Below are positions 1 through 9,240 of a DNA stretch of 64,000 nucleotides, piece by piece. How positions within the stretch are numbered: the first letter of the stretch is position 1; each line of letters opens with the position of its first letter. The stretch is taken from contig CAUYUJ010018053.1 in the NCBI GenBank assembly GCA_963575745.1, forward strand, positions 109,501-173,500, in the 5' to 3' direction. A program made the position numbers and the translations under genes. The notes below the pieces were generated by a model. It was not told the origin of the DNA. It searched no databases and saw only the letters and a program-made list of their open reading frames with translations. This DNA is from Prorocentrum cordatum (lineage: Eukaryota > Sar > Dinophyceae > Prorocentrales > Prorocentraceae).

Positions 1-840
1 AAAGGAGGAAAAGGAGGAAAAGGAGGAAAAGGAGGAAAAGGAGGAAAAGGAGGAAAAGGAGGAAAAGGAGGAAAAGGAGGAAAAGGAGGAAAAAGGAGGA
101 AAAAAAAGGAGGAAAGGAGGAAAAAAAAAAAAGAAAAGGAGGAAAAGGGAGAAGGAGGAGAAGGAGGAAGAGGAGGAAAAGGAGGAGAAGGAGGAGGAGG
201 GAGGGAGGAAGGAGGAGGAGAAGGAGATGAGGAGCGCAGGAGGAGAGGAAGGAGGAGCAGCAGGAGAGCAGGCAGGAGGGGAGGCGGAGAGGAGGAGGAG
301 GAGGAAGAGGAGGAGGAGGAGGGGGTGGGGGAGGGGGGGGAGGAGGAGAGAGGAAAAGGAGGAGGAGGAGGCGGGAGAGAAGGGGGGAGGAGGAAGAGGA
401 GGAAGAGGAAGAAGAGGAAAGGAAGAGGAACAGGAGGAGGAACAGGAACAGAAGAAGAGACAGCATACTAATACGAATAAGAATAATACTGTTCATAATG
501 GTAATATGAAGCACGAAGAGGATAATATTACGAATGCGAGAAAGCATCTTACTAATACGAAAATGAGGAGGAAGACGAGGAGAAGGAGGGGGAGGAGGAG
601 TATGAGGAGGAAGAGGAGGAGGAGGAGGAGGAGGAGAAGGAGTAGGAGGAGGAGCGGAGGAGGAGGAGGAGGAGGAGGAGGAGGAGGAGGGCGGAGGAGG
701 AGGAGGGGAGGAGGAGGAGGAGGAGTAGCAGGATCATGAGGAAGAGAGAGAGAGATAGAGGAGGAGGGAGAGAGAGAGAGCAGGAGGACAGAACAGGGAA
801 CAGAAAAGGAGCAGGGGGCAGAGCAGGGGGCAGAAGAGAG
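1..840. repeat. Purine GGA-rich microsatellite tract
   Basis: The tract opens with about 14 copies of a 9-bp unit, GGAGGAAAA, then degrades into GGA/AGG trinucleotides up to about 840. The interval 440-560 is less pure and AT-richer. Long open frames here encode only Arg/Gly/Glu or Ser/Pro homopolymer-like strings, so none is called as a gene. Homopurine tracts of this kind can form triplex DNA (established chemistry). Confidence 0.95.
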
Positions 841-904
841 CAGGGACCCGTCGGCGGCCGCACGCGCGGCGGCGGCAGCCCCGCCCCTCTCCCAGCGCGC
901 CCTT

Positions 905-1135
905 TCCCCTTCCTCCTCCTTCCTTCCTCTCTCCTCCTCCTCCTCCTCCTTTTCCTCCTCCTCCTCGCTCCCCTCCCTCCTCCTCCCCTCCTCCTCCTCC
1001 TCCGCCCTCCTACCTATTCCTCCTCCCCTCCCTCCTCCTCTTCCTCCTCCCCCTCCTCCTCCTCCTCCTCCTCCTCCTCCTCCTCCTCCTCCTCCCCCTC
1101 CTCCTCCCCCTCCTCCTCTTCCTCCCTCCCCGCAG
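905..1135. repeat. TCC-rich pyrimidine tract
   Basis: This is a run of CCT/TCC trinucleotides, the reverse complement in type of the GGA tract just upstream. Together the two form an imperfect inverted pair around a short unique spacer at 841-904. Confidence 0.95.
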
Positions 1136-1790
1136 GCGGGCAGCGCGCCCAGCTCGGCGCCGGGCTCCCCGGGCACCGTGGTCGGCGGCCTGGGCTCGCC
1201 GGGCACCGCGTCCCCAGGCACCGTGGTCGGCGGCCTCGGCACGGTGCGCCGTGCCCGCTCCGCCGCCGCCGACGGCGCTTGCGGCGGCCTCGGCGGCTGC
1301 GGCGGGACGGCGACGACGGTCAGAGGTGAATCAGGCAGTGGCGACGCGTCCTGGCTCGCCTATAGGCCCACCAACGAATGTTCTAAGAACCTTTTGTGGT
1401 CTGCACGAAGTGTTCTTAAAACACTTCTTGCTGAGGCTGTCTTGTGTGTTTTAATACGTAGCACCCTGCAGATGCGGATGAGAATGAGGGGGCGGTGGGG
1501 ACGTCGGCAGTCTGCGAGACCGGAGAAGCCCGCCGCACGCGCCAGCGCCAAAGTTTCACGAATTATGCAGTGAGCCCGCCGCAGGCGCCGAAATTTTCTT
1601 CAAACCAGTGTGGATCGGTCGCGGGTGGGTCGCGGGTGAGTCGCGGGGTGGGTCGCGGGCGGGTCGCAAGTGCGTCGTGGGACGAGTCCCTCCAGAGCGT
1701 CACCGGAAAGCCAGAGGCCTCACAACAAAATCAAAGAGGAATGTGTGATTCTTGCTTGCCTTCTCCTCTTGTTCGCCTCCGAGGGGCAGC
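1136..1790. other. No gene seen; short tandem repeats
   Basis: GC-rich sequence without a convincing coding frame. The string CACCGTGGTCGGCGGCCT occurs twice (about 1176 and 1219). About six imperfect copies of a GGGTCGCGGG-like 10-mer lie at 1617-1677. Confidence 0.6.
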
Positions 1791-2140
1791 TGCGGCCTCC
1801 AAAGCGCTCCCCGGAGCCCCCAGGGCGCCCTGGAGATTCTCCCACAACGCTCCACGCACCGCCAACACGCCACCAGAAGGCCCCCAAGAGGCCTCGGAAC
1901 GCTTCCGAGGGGCCCTCCAGGGACCCCCCAAACGTCCCCGGAGCCCCCGCGAAATCCCAAGAGGCCCCCAAGAGACCCCCACGAGTCTCCAAGATGCCCC
2001 AAGGACCCCCAGAAGCCCCACGAGGCTCCCCAAGAAACCCGGAGGCGCCCAAGAGGCCCTCCAAAGAAATCCCAGTAGCCCCCCAAGAGGACCTTTCCTG
2101 GAACCCACGCGCACCAGCCCTTCGAGCTGCACCCAGCCAT
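1790..2140 (+). repeat. Degenerate CCCAAGAGG-type minisatellite
   Basis: Dozens of imperfect copies of a roughly 10-bp unit (GCCCCCAAGAGG and variants such as CCCCAGAAGCC) fill the tract. All frames are open because the sequence is stop-poor, so the Pro/Arg-rich frames are not called. The same degenerate unit fills 40392-40655. Confidence 0.85.
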
Positions 2141-2342
2141 GGCGACGAGGAGAGCTCTCCGAGGTCAGAAAACCTCGAACCTCGAACCTCGATCCTGGAG
2201 GTTCAAAGTCGATCATCCTCCCGGCCCCGAGTGCCGTCCGCACCCATTTCTGATCGAGGACTGCCTTTTGGCCGTACTTTCTTTACACAAACCCAGTCCT
2301 GAGTACACGCAAGGGATACTTTTACTTCATTCGCTCTGTAGC

Positions 2343-3797
2343 ATGGCAGCCCTCAAGGCGCCATGGGCCGTGTTTGCGGCGGCACTCTTGGCCCCCCACA
2401 TGCCCGCAGCGGTTTCTCTCAAGACGGTGTCCCGTGCCAACACGACGAACACATGGGTGCAGTTGCTGGACAATTTCGAATATTACGGCGAGCGGATGCC
2501 CTCATATGCGACACCACTGAATTACGGCTCTTTCACGCAGTTAGAAACTGTGTACCAAAGTGGAAGCGACATCTACTGTGATACGGCGAGGTCGGGTGGC
2601 ACCGTCTGGCAACAGTGCTGTTGTGGGTTAAATTCGTTCGAGGCCATGAAGAATGGAGGGTACATCGTGTCACAATCCAATTGGCACACGTTGCCTTCCA
2701 ATTGCTACGCGTCCGGATCGACCGAAATCATCTGCAATGCCAATTTCGACATATCAAACGGGGGTACGATTCTCGCCACGTGGTACGAGCTTTCCCGCTC
2801 AATATCGCTCCATGACAATGGCGGCAGCATCCAAGTGGACTTGTACGGCTATGGGACGGCAGCGGATCCTACCGTATGTTTCGGGGCGCGTGACAATTCG
2901 TACGGTTCTTTCTATGTCAGCACGGCCATTTCAGTCTCTAACGTGTTGATGACATATGCCAGCGGTAGCGTTTACAATTCGGGGGGGCAAGAGGTCACGA
3001 AGTGGGGGAACTCAGGTTGGTTCGGCGTTTTCATGACCGACCCGAGCAACAACGTAGTGTTTCCCGACTACAACAACAACGGGAACACCGTGACGAAAAC
3101 GCATGATGGTGGGTGGTACACAATTCCCGGTGCCAGCTCTCAATCATAATCCCAATTTACGTGGCAAACGACTACGGCTAAGACGTTGTCGGCCGGGGAG
3201 TACCGATTGTGGTGCGGTGAAGATCTGTACGATTTCACCGAGAGTGACAACGGTGGGACCATGTGCGCCACAGTTCAGATTAACGGTGGTGCGACGCCCA
3301 GCCCGACGCCTTGCCCGACGCCCTACCCGACATTTTACCCGACGGCGTACCCGACGCCTCACCCAACGCCCTACCCGACGCCCTACCCGACGGCCTTCCC
3401 GACGCCGTTCCCGACGCCTTACCCGACGGCGTACCCGACAGCCTTCCCGACGCCCTACCCGACGCCCTACCCGACGCCTTACCCGACGCCTTACCCGACG
3501 ACTTTCCCGACAGCCCTCCCAACGCCTTTCCCGGCGCCCTTCCCGACGCCCTACCCGACGGCTTTCCCGGCGCCGTTCCCGACGCCCTTTCCGACGGCCT
3601 TCCCGACCGACGTCTTTCCCGACGCCCAGCCCGACGCCCAGCCCGACGTATCTTCCAGGTTGCGCCCCCGAGCTGCGAGACGCCACTTCGAGGAGAGGTC
3701 CGTCGCATCCCGGGGCGCGGCAGACCCCGGGGTCGCCTCTCGCAGATCGGGGGCGCCCCCGAGCTGCGAGAGGCCACGTCGAGGAGAGGCGCGTTAG
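2343..3797 (+). pseudogene. Secreted protein with Pro-Thr stalk, one in-frame TAA
   Basis: The start at 2343 is chosen because it opens on a signal-peptide-like sequence (Met-Ala-Ala-Leu-Lys, then a hydrophobic core, with AVS near residue 26). A Ser/Thr/Tyr/Asn-rich ectodomain with several Cys (a CCC near residue 92) runs to residue 268. TAA at 3147-3149 stops it, but the same frame stays open: Cys-containing sequence to about 3290, then a long PTPYPT/PTAFPT stalk to about 3620, then Arg-rich sequence made from the 32-bp array, ending at TAG 3797. The product would be an extracellular or cell-wall protein (inference). I recognise no named family. The TAA may be a nonsense mutation, a readthrough site or an assembly error. 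The stalk sits directly against the array, which may have replaced the natural C-terminus. Confidence 0.6.
3293..3620 (+). repeat. Pro-Thr (PTPYPT) coding minisatellite
   Basis: Imperfect 6- and 12-bp units of the type CCGACGCCCTAC encode PTPYPT, PTAYPT and PTAFPT. The other two forward frames are also open, as PDALPDA-like and TRRPTRR-like strings. Only the PT frame is continuous with the ectodomain upstream. Confidence 0.9.
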
Positions 3798-4160
3798 ACT
3801 TCTCGCTGCTCGGGGGCGTTTTCACGGACGCCCCCGAGCTGCGAGAGGCCATTTCGAGGACGTCCCCGAGCTGCGAGATGCCAAGTCCAGGGCGTCCCCG
3901 AGCTGCGAGAGGCCAGTTCGAGGACGCCCCCGAGCTGCGAAAGGCCATTTCGAGGGCGTCCCCGAGCTGCGAGAGGCCAGTTCGAGGGCGCCCCCGAGCT
4001 GCTGAGAGGTCATCGCGCAGCTCGGGGACGTCCTCGAAGTGGCCTCTCGCAGCTCGGGGGCGTCCTCGAACAAGCTTCTCGCAGCTCAGGGACGTCCGCG
4101 AAGTGGCCTCTCGCAGCTCGGGGGGGGTCCTCGAACTGGCTTCTCGCAGCCCACGTGCGC
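3660..4160. repeat. 32-bp tandem array that inverts orientation at ~4009
   Basis: Units of 32 bp with the core CCCCCGAGCTGCGAGAGGCC run forward from about 3750 to 4002. The same unit then runs as its reverse complement (CTCGCAGCTCGGGG core) from 4017 to about 4150. The pivot is GAGCTGC (3996-4002) facing GCAGCTC (4017-4023). The array can fold into a long hairpin. Confidence 0.9.
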
Positions 4161-4321
4161 AACTAAACAGCATGGCATACTTGGGCGTGAAATGGCGGCG
4201 GGGCAAGAGGCGAGGCAGGGGGAGGGGGGAGGGGGGGGCAAAGACGAGGAGGCAGTGAAACTGTCAGAAGCAATGTAGCATTGAGAATTCACAACCCCAA
4301 TATGTCGGACAAATGACGGGG

Positions 4322-4431
4322 GAGGCACTGTAGAGTTAGCGGCCCCCGAGAAGCACTGCAGGGTTAGAGTTCCCCGAGAAGCACTGTAGAGTTAGCGTTC
4401 CTCGAGAAGCACTGTAGAATTAACGTTCCCC
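4322..4431 (+). repeat. 28-bp tandem repeat, about four units
   Basis: The units start with GAGAAGCACTGTAGAGTTAG at 4348, 4376 and 4404, preceded by a shorter diverged unit at 4322. Spacing is exactly 28 bp. Confidence 0.9.
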
Positions 4432-4487
4432 CTCAGCAATCACGCTCAGAAGGTGGGGGGTCTTGGATGGCTGGCAGCGGCGAGGCT

Positions 4488-4545
4488 CGCAGCCGCTCGC
4501 TCGCTCGCTCGAATCCGCAGCCGCTCGCTCGCTCGAATCCGCAGC
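4488..4545 (+). repeat. Short direct repeat of CGCAGCCGCTCGCTCG
   Basis: The string CGCAGCCGCTCGCTCGCTCG followed by AATC occurs twice in succession. Confidence 0.8.
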
Positions 4546-4696
4546 ACAAGCATCAGAGCTAGCGCCTCCTTCTCCAATTCCTCCTCGTCAATCATGGCCC
4601 GACCTCCACCCTTCCCCATGGGCCGCATTTATAGCTGCATCGGCACATGCCATTTAGGACCACTGAGCGGCTCGCCCGGGCGGGCGCGACCAAGCG

Positions 4697-5818
4697 ATGG
4701 GGCTCGCCCGGGATGGCGCGACGGCGCCGCCCAACACTACGGTTAAGGTGCGCCGCCCACGGCGCCCGAAAGTAGTCAAGCTTGGCAGTGATTGTACAGG
4801 CTTGGGCCCAATTTCAGTTGCAATGCGGCGCGTGGGCATGCCGCCCACGAACGTCTTCGCCAGCGACTCGGCCAAGCCCTGCCAGAAGGTCATCAAGGCT
4901 GTGCACAATCCTGGCAAGTTCTTCACAGACATAACAGAGCGCACCCCCGAAGAGGAAGGGGATACTGACGTCTAAACGTGGGCGCCACCGTGCCAGGATT
5001 TACGCCAGAACGGTCTTCGTCAGGGAGTCAATGGGCCAACGCAGACTGGCCAGCTTATCAAGAAGGCCATGCAGTACATCAAGAACAAGAAGCCCAGGGT
5101 GTCGATCTTCGAGAACGTTTTCACGCTGGCCCACTCAAGGCTTAAGCCCGTGCTGGATGGCATCATCAAGGGCTTGATCCGCCCCGGCTACATTGTGAAC
5201 TACAGCGTGCTCTATTCACGCGACTACGGCATTCCACAATATCGTCGCCGGGTGTTCGTGGTGGCCATCAGGACAGACGCCATCGAACATCCAGTCAATT
5301 GGCCCGAAATCACCAAGCCGTGCCCCAGCATCAACGCGATCTTGGACGCGTGGAAACCCACCGACATGGCGGGCCGTCTGCCTACGTTCCAGCGCCAGAA
5401 GGATGCGTGCAAGACGGCCTACAAGGAGTGCTTCGACTACGGGTGCGACCCTCGTTCCACGCCCATCCTGGTTGACATCGACGCTTCGCCTAAATTCGCA
5501 ACCTACGGCATCGGCGAGGCCAAGACCATCGCCAGGCCACGGGGCGGACATGGTGGGCCTTGGATTTCTACGAGGGGGCGCCGCACAACCCCGACTGAGT
5601 TGATCAAGCTACAGGGTTTCGAGCTGACTGATATCCCGTGGACGACGCTGAAGATCAGCCAGCGCCAGTTGGGCCAGCTCATCGGCAACGCTGTTTCTGT
5701 GAACACGATTGGGGCAATTCTCGAGGAGGCCTTGTGGAGCTCAGGTTTGGTCGAGCAGAAGGTGCCTTTCCCACGTGGAGTGAAGCGTCCGCCCGGGCCA
5801 CCGCCGCGCCAGCCTTAG
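4697..5818 (+). pseudogene. C5 cytosine DNA methyltransferase copy with one in-frame TAA
   Basis: This protein would transfer methyl groups to C5 of cytosine in nuclear DNA. About 373 codons in one frame carry the family motifs in order: motif I (LGSDCTGLGP, about residue 29), motif IV with the catalytic Cys (APPCQ, about residue 97), motif VI (ENV, about 140), motif VIII (QYRRR, about 180), motif IX (RRTTPTELIKLQGF) and motif X (GNAVSV, about 330). The length suits a bare catalytic domain with no visible reader domains. A TAA at 4973-4975 lies three codons before APPCQ, so the reading frame is broken between the cofactor site and the catalytic Cys. Every downstream motif stays in frame. ATG 4697 is the first plausible start. 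Retrotransposon-captured methyltransferases have been reported in dinoflagellates, but I see no linked reverse transcriptase here. It could be a recently silenced copy or be read through. Confidence 0.85.
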
Positions 5819-5836
5819 TTTTTTTGTTCGTTGTTT

Positions 5837-5851
5837 CGGCTGTTTCGGCCG
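5837..5851 (+). promoter_or_regulatory. 3'-flank motif CGGCTGTTTCGGCCG
   Basis: It lies 19 bases after the methyltransferase stop. Near-identical motifs follow the frames ending at 11435, 12260 and 14335. Function unknown; a 3'-end processing or UTR element is an inference. Confidence 0.35.
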
Positions 5852-5930
5852 AGTGCTGCGCGCGCCCAGCTGCGCGGTCAGCCGAATCAGCTCCGACCTG
5901 CAGGAGGAGGGTGGGGAAACGCGCGCACTC

Positions 5931-6305
5931 GTTATCCAGCATTCGTTCAGAAAGCCTATGTATACCTGTCGGTTGCCGCCCGACGTTCGTTTACATGTGA
6001 AGTTTGACCTTCCAAAGTGCAGAGTGCGATTGGACGTTCAGATCTGGCGATAGGTCACTCGGGCCACCACTGAGAGGGGCAGGGGGAGGAGGGGGGGAAA
6101 CATGCAAAACACAATCTCTAGCCAACATTCGTTCTGACAACTTATGTATACCTGTCGGTTGCCGCCTGACGTTTGCTTACATGTGAATCTCGGCCCTTCC
6201 AAGGTGCAAGGTGTAGTGAGAGCATCAACACTAATGTGATTGGACAGTCAGATCTGGCGAGGGATCCCATCGGGTTGCCATTAAGGGGCGGGTGGGGTGG
6301 TGGGG
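5931..6305 (+). repeat. Two ~160-bp direct repeats
   Basis: The block at about 5931-6090 recurs at about 6119-6305. Both copies share CTATGTATACCTGTCGGTTG-like sequence, the TTACATGTGAA core, and GATTGGAC(G/A)(T)TCAGATCTGGCGA, and both end in a GGGGCGGG-rich tail. No coding sequence is seen. Confidence 0.85.
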
Positions 6306-6481
6306 GTGGGGGTGGCCCTGAACAACAAGTAAATCCTCTGCCGCTCGCCATTCGGGCTCCATTCTTCGTCGCCGCGCGTCTGCTTGGAGCAAGTGATGGT
6401 CCTCAAGTTGGGGGCTGCACGCGACGGCCGCGGCAAGTGGAAACGAAATTATCCAGTATGGGCGAATAGGTTCAGAGAGCC

Positions 6482-6520
6482 AAAAACGTTCAACCCCAGC
6501 TGCGAGTGCAACCTGGGGTG
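6482..6520 (+). repeat. Left 39-bp terminal inverted repeat
   Basis: It begins AAAAACGTTCAACCCCAG and ends CAACCTGGGGTG. It matches the reverse complement of 7367-7405 at 38 of 39 positions. Each arm is itself partly palindromic (AACCCCAG...CTGGGGT). Confidence 0.9.
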
Positions 6521-6762
6521 AATGTGTACCTTTTGGAAATGGCGCATGCCGTTCCCGTGTGCGTTACGTTTCTGCGCGCCGACCCGAGCGGCGCGCTCTT
6601 GCGGCCACGACGCGCTTTGTGCGCGGTTTTCTTGCGCGGCCTTCCGCGCGTGGTTGCTTCGGAGGCGCGGGATTGATTTGCGCTTGCCCAGGGCAGGTTC
6701 GGTCGGTCGAAATTGACGCCCCGCCACGCGGGGCTGCGCCCAGGAAACAATCAGGACGCAGC

Positions 6763-6763
<1 letters not shown>

Positions 6764-6807
<44 letters not shown>
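6764..6807 (+). repeat. 44-base poly-T tract
   Basis: An uninterrupted run of T lies inside the introner-like intron. It could be a slippage product or a poly-A tail of an insertion in minus orientation. Confidence 0.95.
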
Positions 6808-7366
6808 CTTCCTGGGGCGCTGCGGCGTTATCAGCGGTCGGTGCCCGCGCAAGCGTTCGCTGGAGTAAATTTACTCAGCGGGGCCTTCACCCCAGGTTGT
6901 ACTCATTTCGTTTTTCCACAAACCTTCATATTTGCTTGCACATGTTACGTGTGTTGTTTTTTTTTCGATGCTCGGTGGAACCTTCATCTGAGGTTGCGCA
7001 CATAATTTTCCGAGGGGGTCACCTGGGTTTGCGCGTGTAGGTTTTCCCCGCGGGGGTAAATTTACTCGCGGCATGCGCCGTCCCCCCGGCCAGTCCGAAG
7101 CCCCTCGCCCCGCCGTCTACTCCCCTCGTCGCGGGCGCGGCGGGAGGGCGGGGGGTGAAGGGGGTGAGGAGGGGTGAAGGGTGAGGGGGCATGGAAAACG
7201 GAGGGATGGTCGGATGGAGTTACGGGGTCAGGGATGCCAAGTTGTACTTCAGGGATCGCTAGCACAATCTCCGAGTTGTAAATGGTGGCGGCGGGGTGGG
7301 CTGAACGCGGCTGGGGGCGTGGTTCGAGCGCGCCGCGCTCTCGGCACAACGCAAGGGCACTGGGCG

Positions 7367-7405
7367 CACCCCAGGTTGCACTCGCATCTGGGGTTGAACG
7401 TTTTT
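7367..7405 (-). repeat. Right 39-bp terminal inverted repeat
   Basis: Partner of 6482-6520 with one mismatch. A further partial copy (CACCCCAGGTTGTACTC) lies near 6889, and the 12-bp palindrome-containing string GTAAATTTACTC occurs at about 6863 and 7054, so the interior may be composite. Confidence 0.9.
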
Positions 7406-8924
7406 CTCCTCCCGATAGGTTCCCCATAGACCATGCGCAGCCAAAGTTGGGCACGTGGCTTGATTGCAAGTGGGCGAAAGGCTTGGGCGCGGGTTGCAAA
7501 ATCTGCCGGGCTGCTGGCTTCGCCGCGAGCTTTTTCGGCGCGTACGAAGTTAGATCAAACGGCGCCATGCAAGTTTGCAATTTGCAGAAGCACGCTCAGT
7601 GTGCCGAGCACAAGGCTGCCGTGGCAGCGTTCCTAGCTGGAAACCTTGATGATGCGGCGTACTCAGTGATGTGCCCGAGGTGGGCGAATTCAAACAGGTT
7701 GCCGATGACGTCGTTGCAGGCGGAAGTTTGGGCCATGGGACTATTGCGCGTCGGAGAATCCGGTGGTGCTTGAAGGAGGCATTGTGCGCTGATGACAGAG
7801 AGGCTTTAAAGCCAGCTAAAGCGATATCTTTGTTTCGGGATGAGCGAAAAGGTCGGCTGGCTGTGAGATACCGAGCTGTAAATCATAATTTGGATGAGTT
7901 CAGTGGCACTTTGCGCCAGGAGAGAGACTCCGGAACTGGTGCCACTAAGATTACGGAAGCTACCTTCAGAATCATAGAGCGAATGTGCACTAAGCTCAGT
8001 GACTCACCGAGACTCTGTCGTGCAACCCCCACGTAGATGCCGAGCTTGATGGCCCATGTTCGGGAGAGTGTCATGTGCATCACCGTCGACTCAGCTGGAG
8101 ATGAACTTCTCGCGAGTGAAATGATGCGCAACCAATCGCTTGCTCAGGCGGAAAGGGCACTCACGCCAAACCTTAAGTTCGTGCTGCGCGACTCAGCGCA
8201 CGCCTCGCGGCGCATCATTTCGCGACCCTGGAACGCAGACCCATGCTTGAGAGATGCAGCGATGCTGATGGCACAAGGCCGCAGTTCGGTCGCCAAGCTC
8301 ATGCAGAACAGCACCGAGACATCGCGTGCGTTCGCTGGGTATGTCAAGTCTTCACAGAGCTCCGTGGTTACATCCGCGATAAGGAACATGCGAGCCGCAT
8401 CGCATCGTTTTGAATATTGGCAAACACCTCTTGGCCGCACTGCTCTCTTCATGCGCGCGGGCATCAAGGCAGCGATGTACGTGGCCAACCGCCCGGCCAA
8501 GGATGAGAACACCGACGAGGCCAAAGCGTGGCTTGCATGGGTGGACAGCGAACGATGTTTAATGCTTGCGATGATGGCAGACGTGGCTGACGAAGGGATG
8601 TGCTTGACGAGACTGCTTGATAATGAAGACGTTGACATCGCCTGTCTCAATTCAGAAGTGCTCCTGTTCATCAGAGAGGTCGAGGCGCTGTTTGGTGAGA
8701 GCGAGCGGTGCTTAACTATTTCCGGTTACACTTCGGTCATGGTGAACCTCCTCAACGAGTACGTGGTTTGGCACGTCAACGACGACTCTCGGAGCATAGG
8801 TTTCGAGCGCGGTGTCCCTGGCGACATTGTCAACAGGTGCATGGAGAGGATGAGGTCTTACGTGGTCCTGGCCCGCGCAGCACTGGCAGCTGAGTTTCCA
8901 AGTTTCGAGATGTCGGTTGAATAG

Positions 8925-9240
8925 TTTTCCAGTTTTCCAAGTTTCTGAGTTTGCCGAGGCAACCAGGGTTACGTTGATAAGTTGTCGGGGTTTTGTTGCT
9001 GCTGGTGTTTTTCGTTTCCGATCGGTCCCCATGCGGGGCCCCAGGGGGTGATCTCAATAGCAGTGGGGTATGCGCCATGACCACAGGCATTCCTAGTGTT
9101 CGACTTGTCCACCACGCACCCCCGGGCGGATGTGCATGTGCGGCGGATTGCTCAGGCATTGGATCGCCGCGTTGCCCGCAACGACCGCCGCCCCCCCCGT
9201 GCCGCGCCCACCCCCGAAAGTTGAGTTCAGCCACATGTCA
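8925..9240. other. Gap in the transposase relic; no gene seen
   Basis: Stops occur in all frames near 8925-8960. AGTTTTCCAAGTTTC at about 8930-8950 echoes the end of the preceding coding segment. This could be a decayed intron; I see no clear splice pair. Confidence 0.4.

Larger units (their letters stand above)
6470..7418 (+). other. GT-AG intron with transposon structure (introner-like)
   Basis: Removing 6470-7418 joins codon AGG (AG from 6468-6469, G from 7419) and keeps the frame: ...VWANR-FPIDHAQ... The intron starts GTTCAG and ends GATAG. The octamer ATAGGTTC is present at 6466-6473 and 7415-7422, and both splice sites fall inside this duplication. The interior carries inverted repeats and a poly-T tract. 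This matches the known architecture of introner elements, where target-site duplication supplies splice signals. A plain insertion into a dead gene is the alternative. Confidence 0.65.

Noticed and set aside
1670-2302. Pro/Arg-rich proteins from the CCCAAGAGG minisatellite
   Set aside because: Several frames are open through the same degenerate repeat; none has non-repeat coding character.
2200-2345. Relict dinoflagellate spliced leader upstream of genes, marking retroposed cDNA
   Set aside because: I looked upstream of 2343, 4697, 6396 and 57040 for the conserved leader core and found only weak partial matches.
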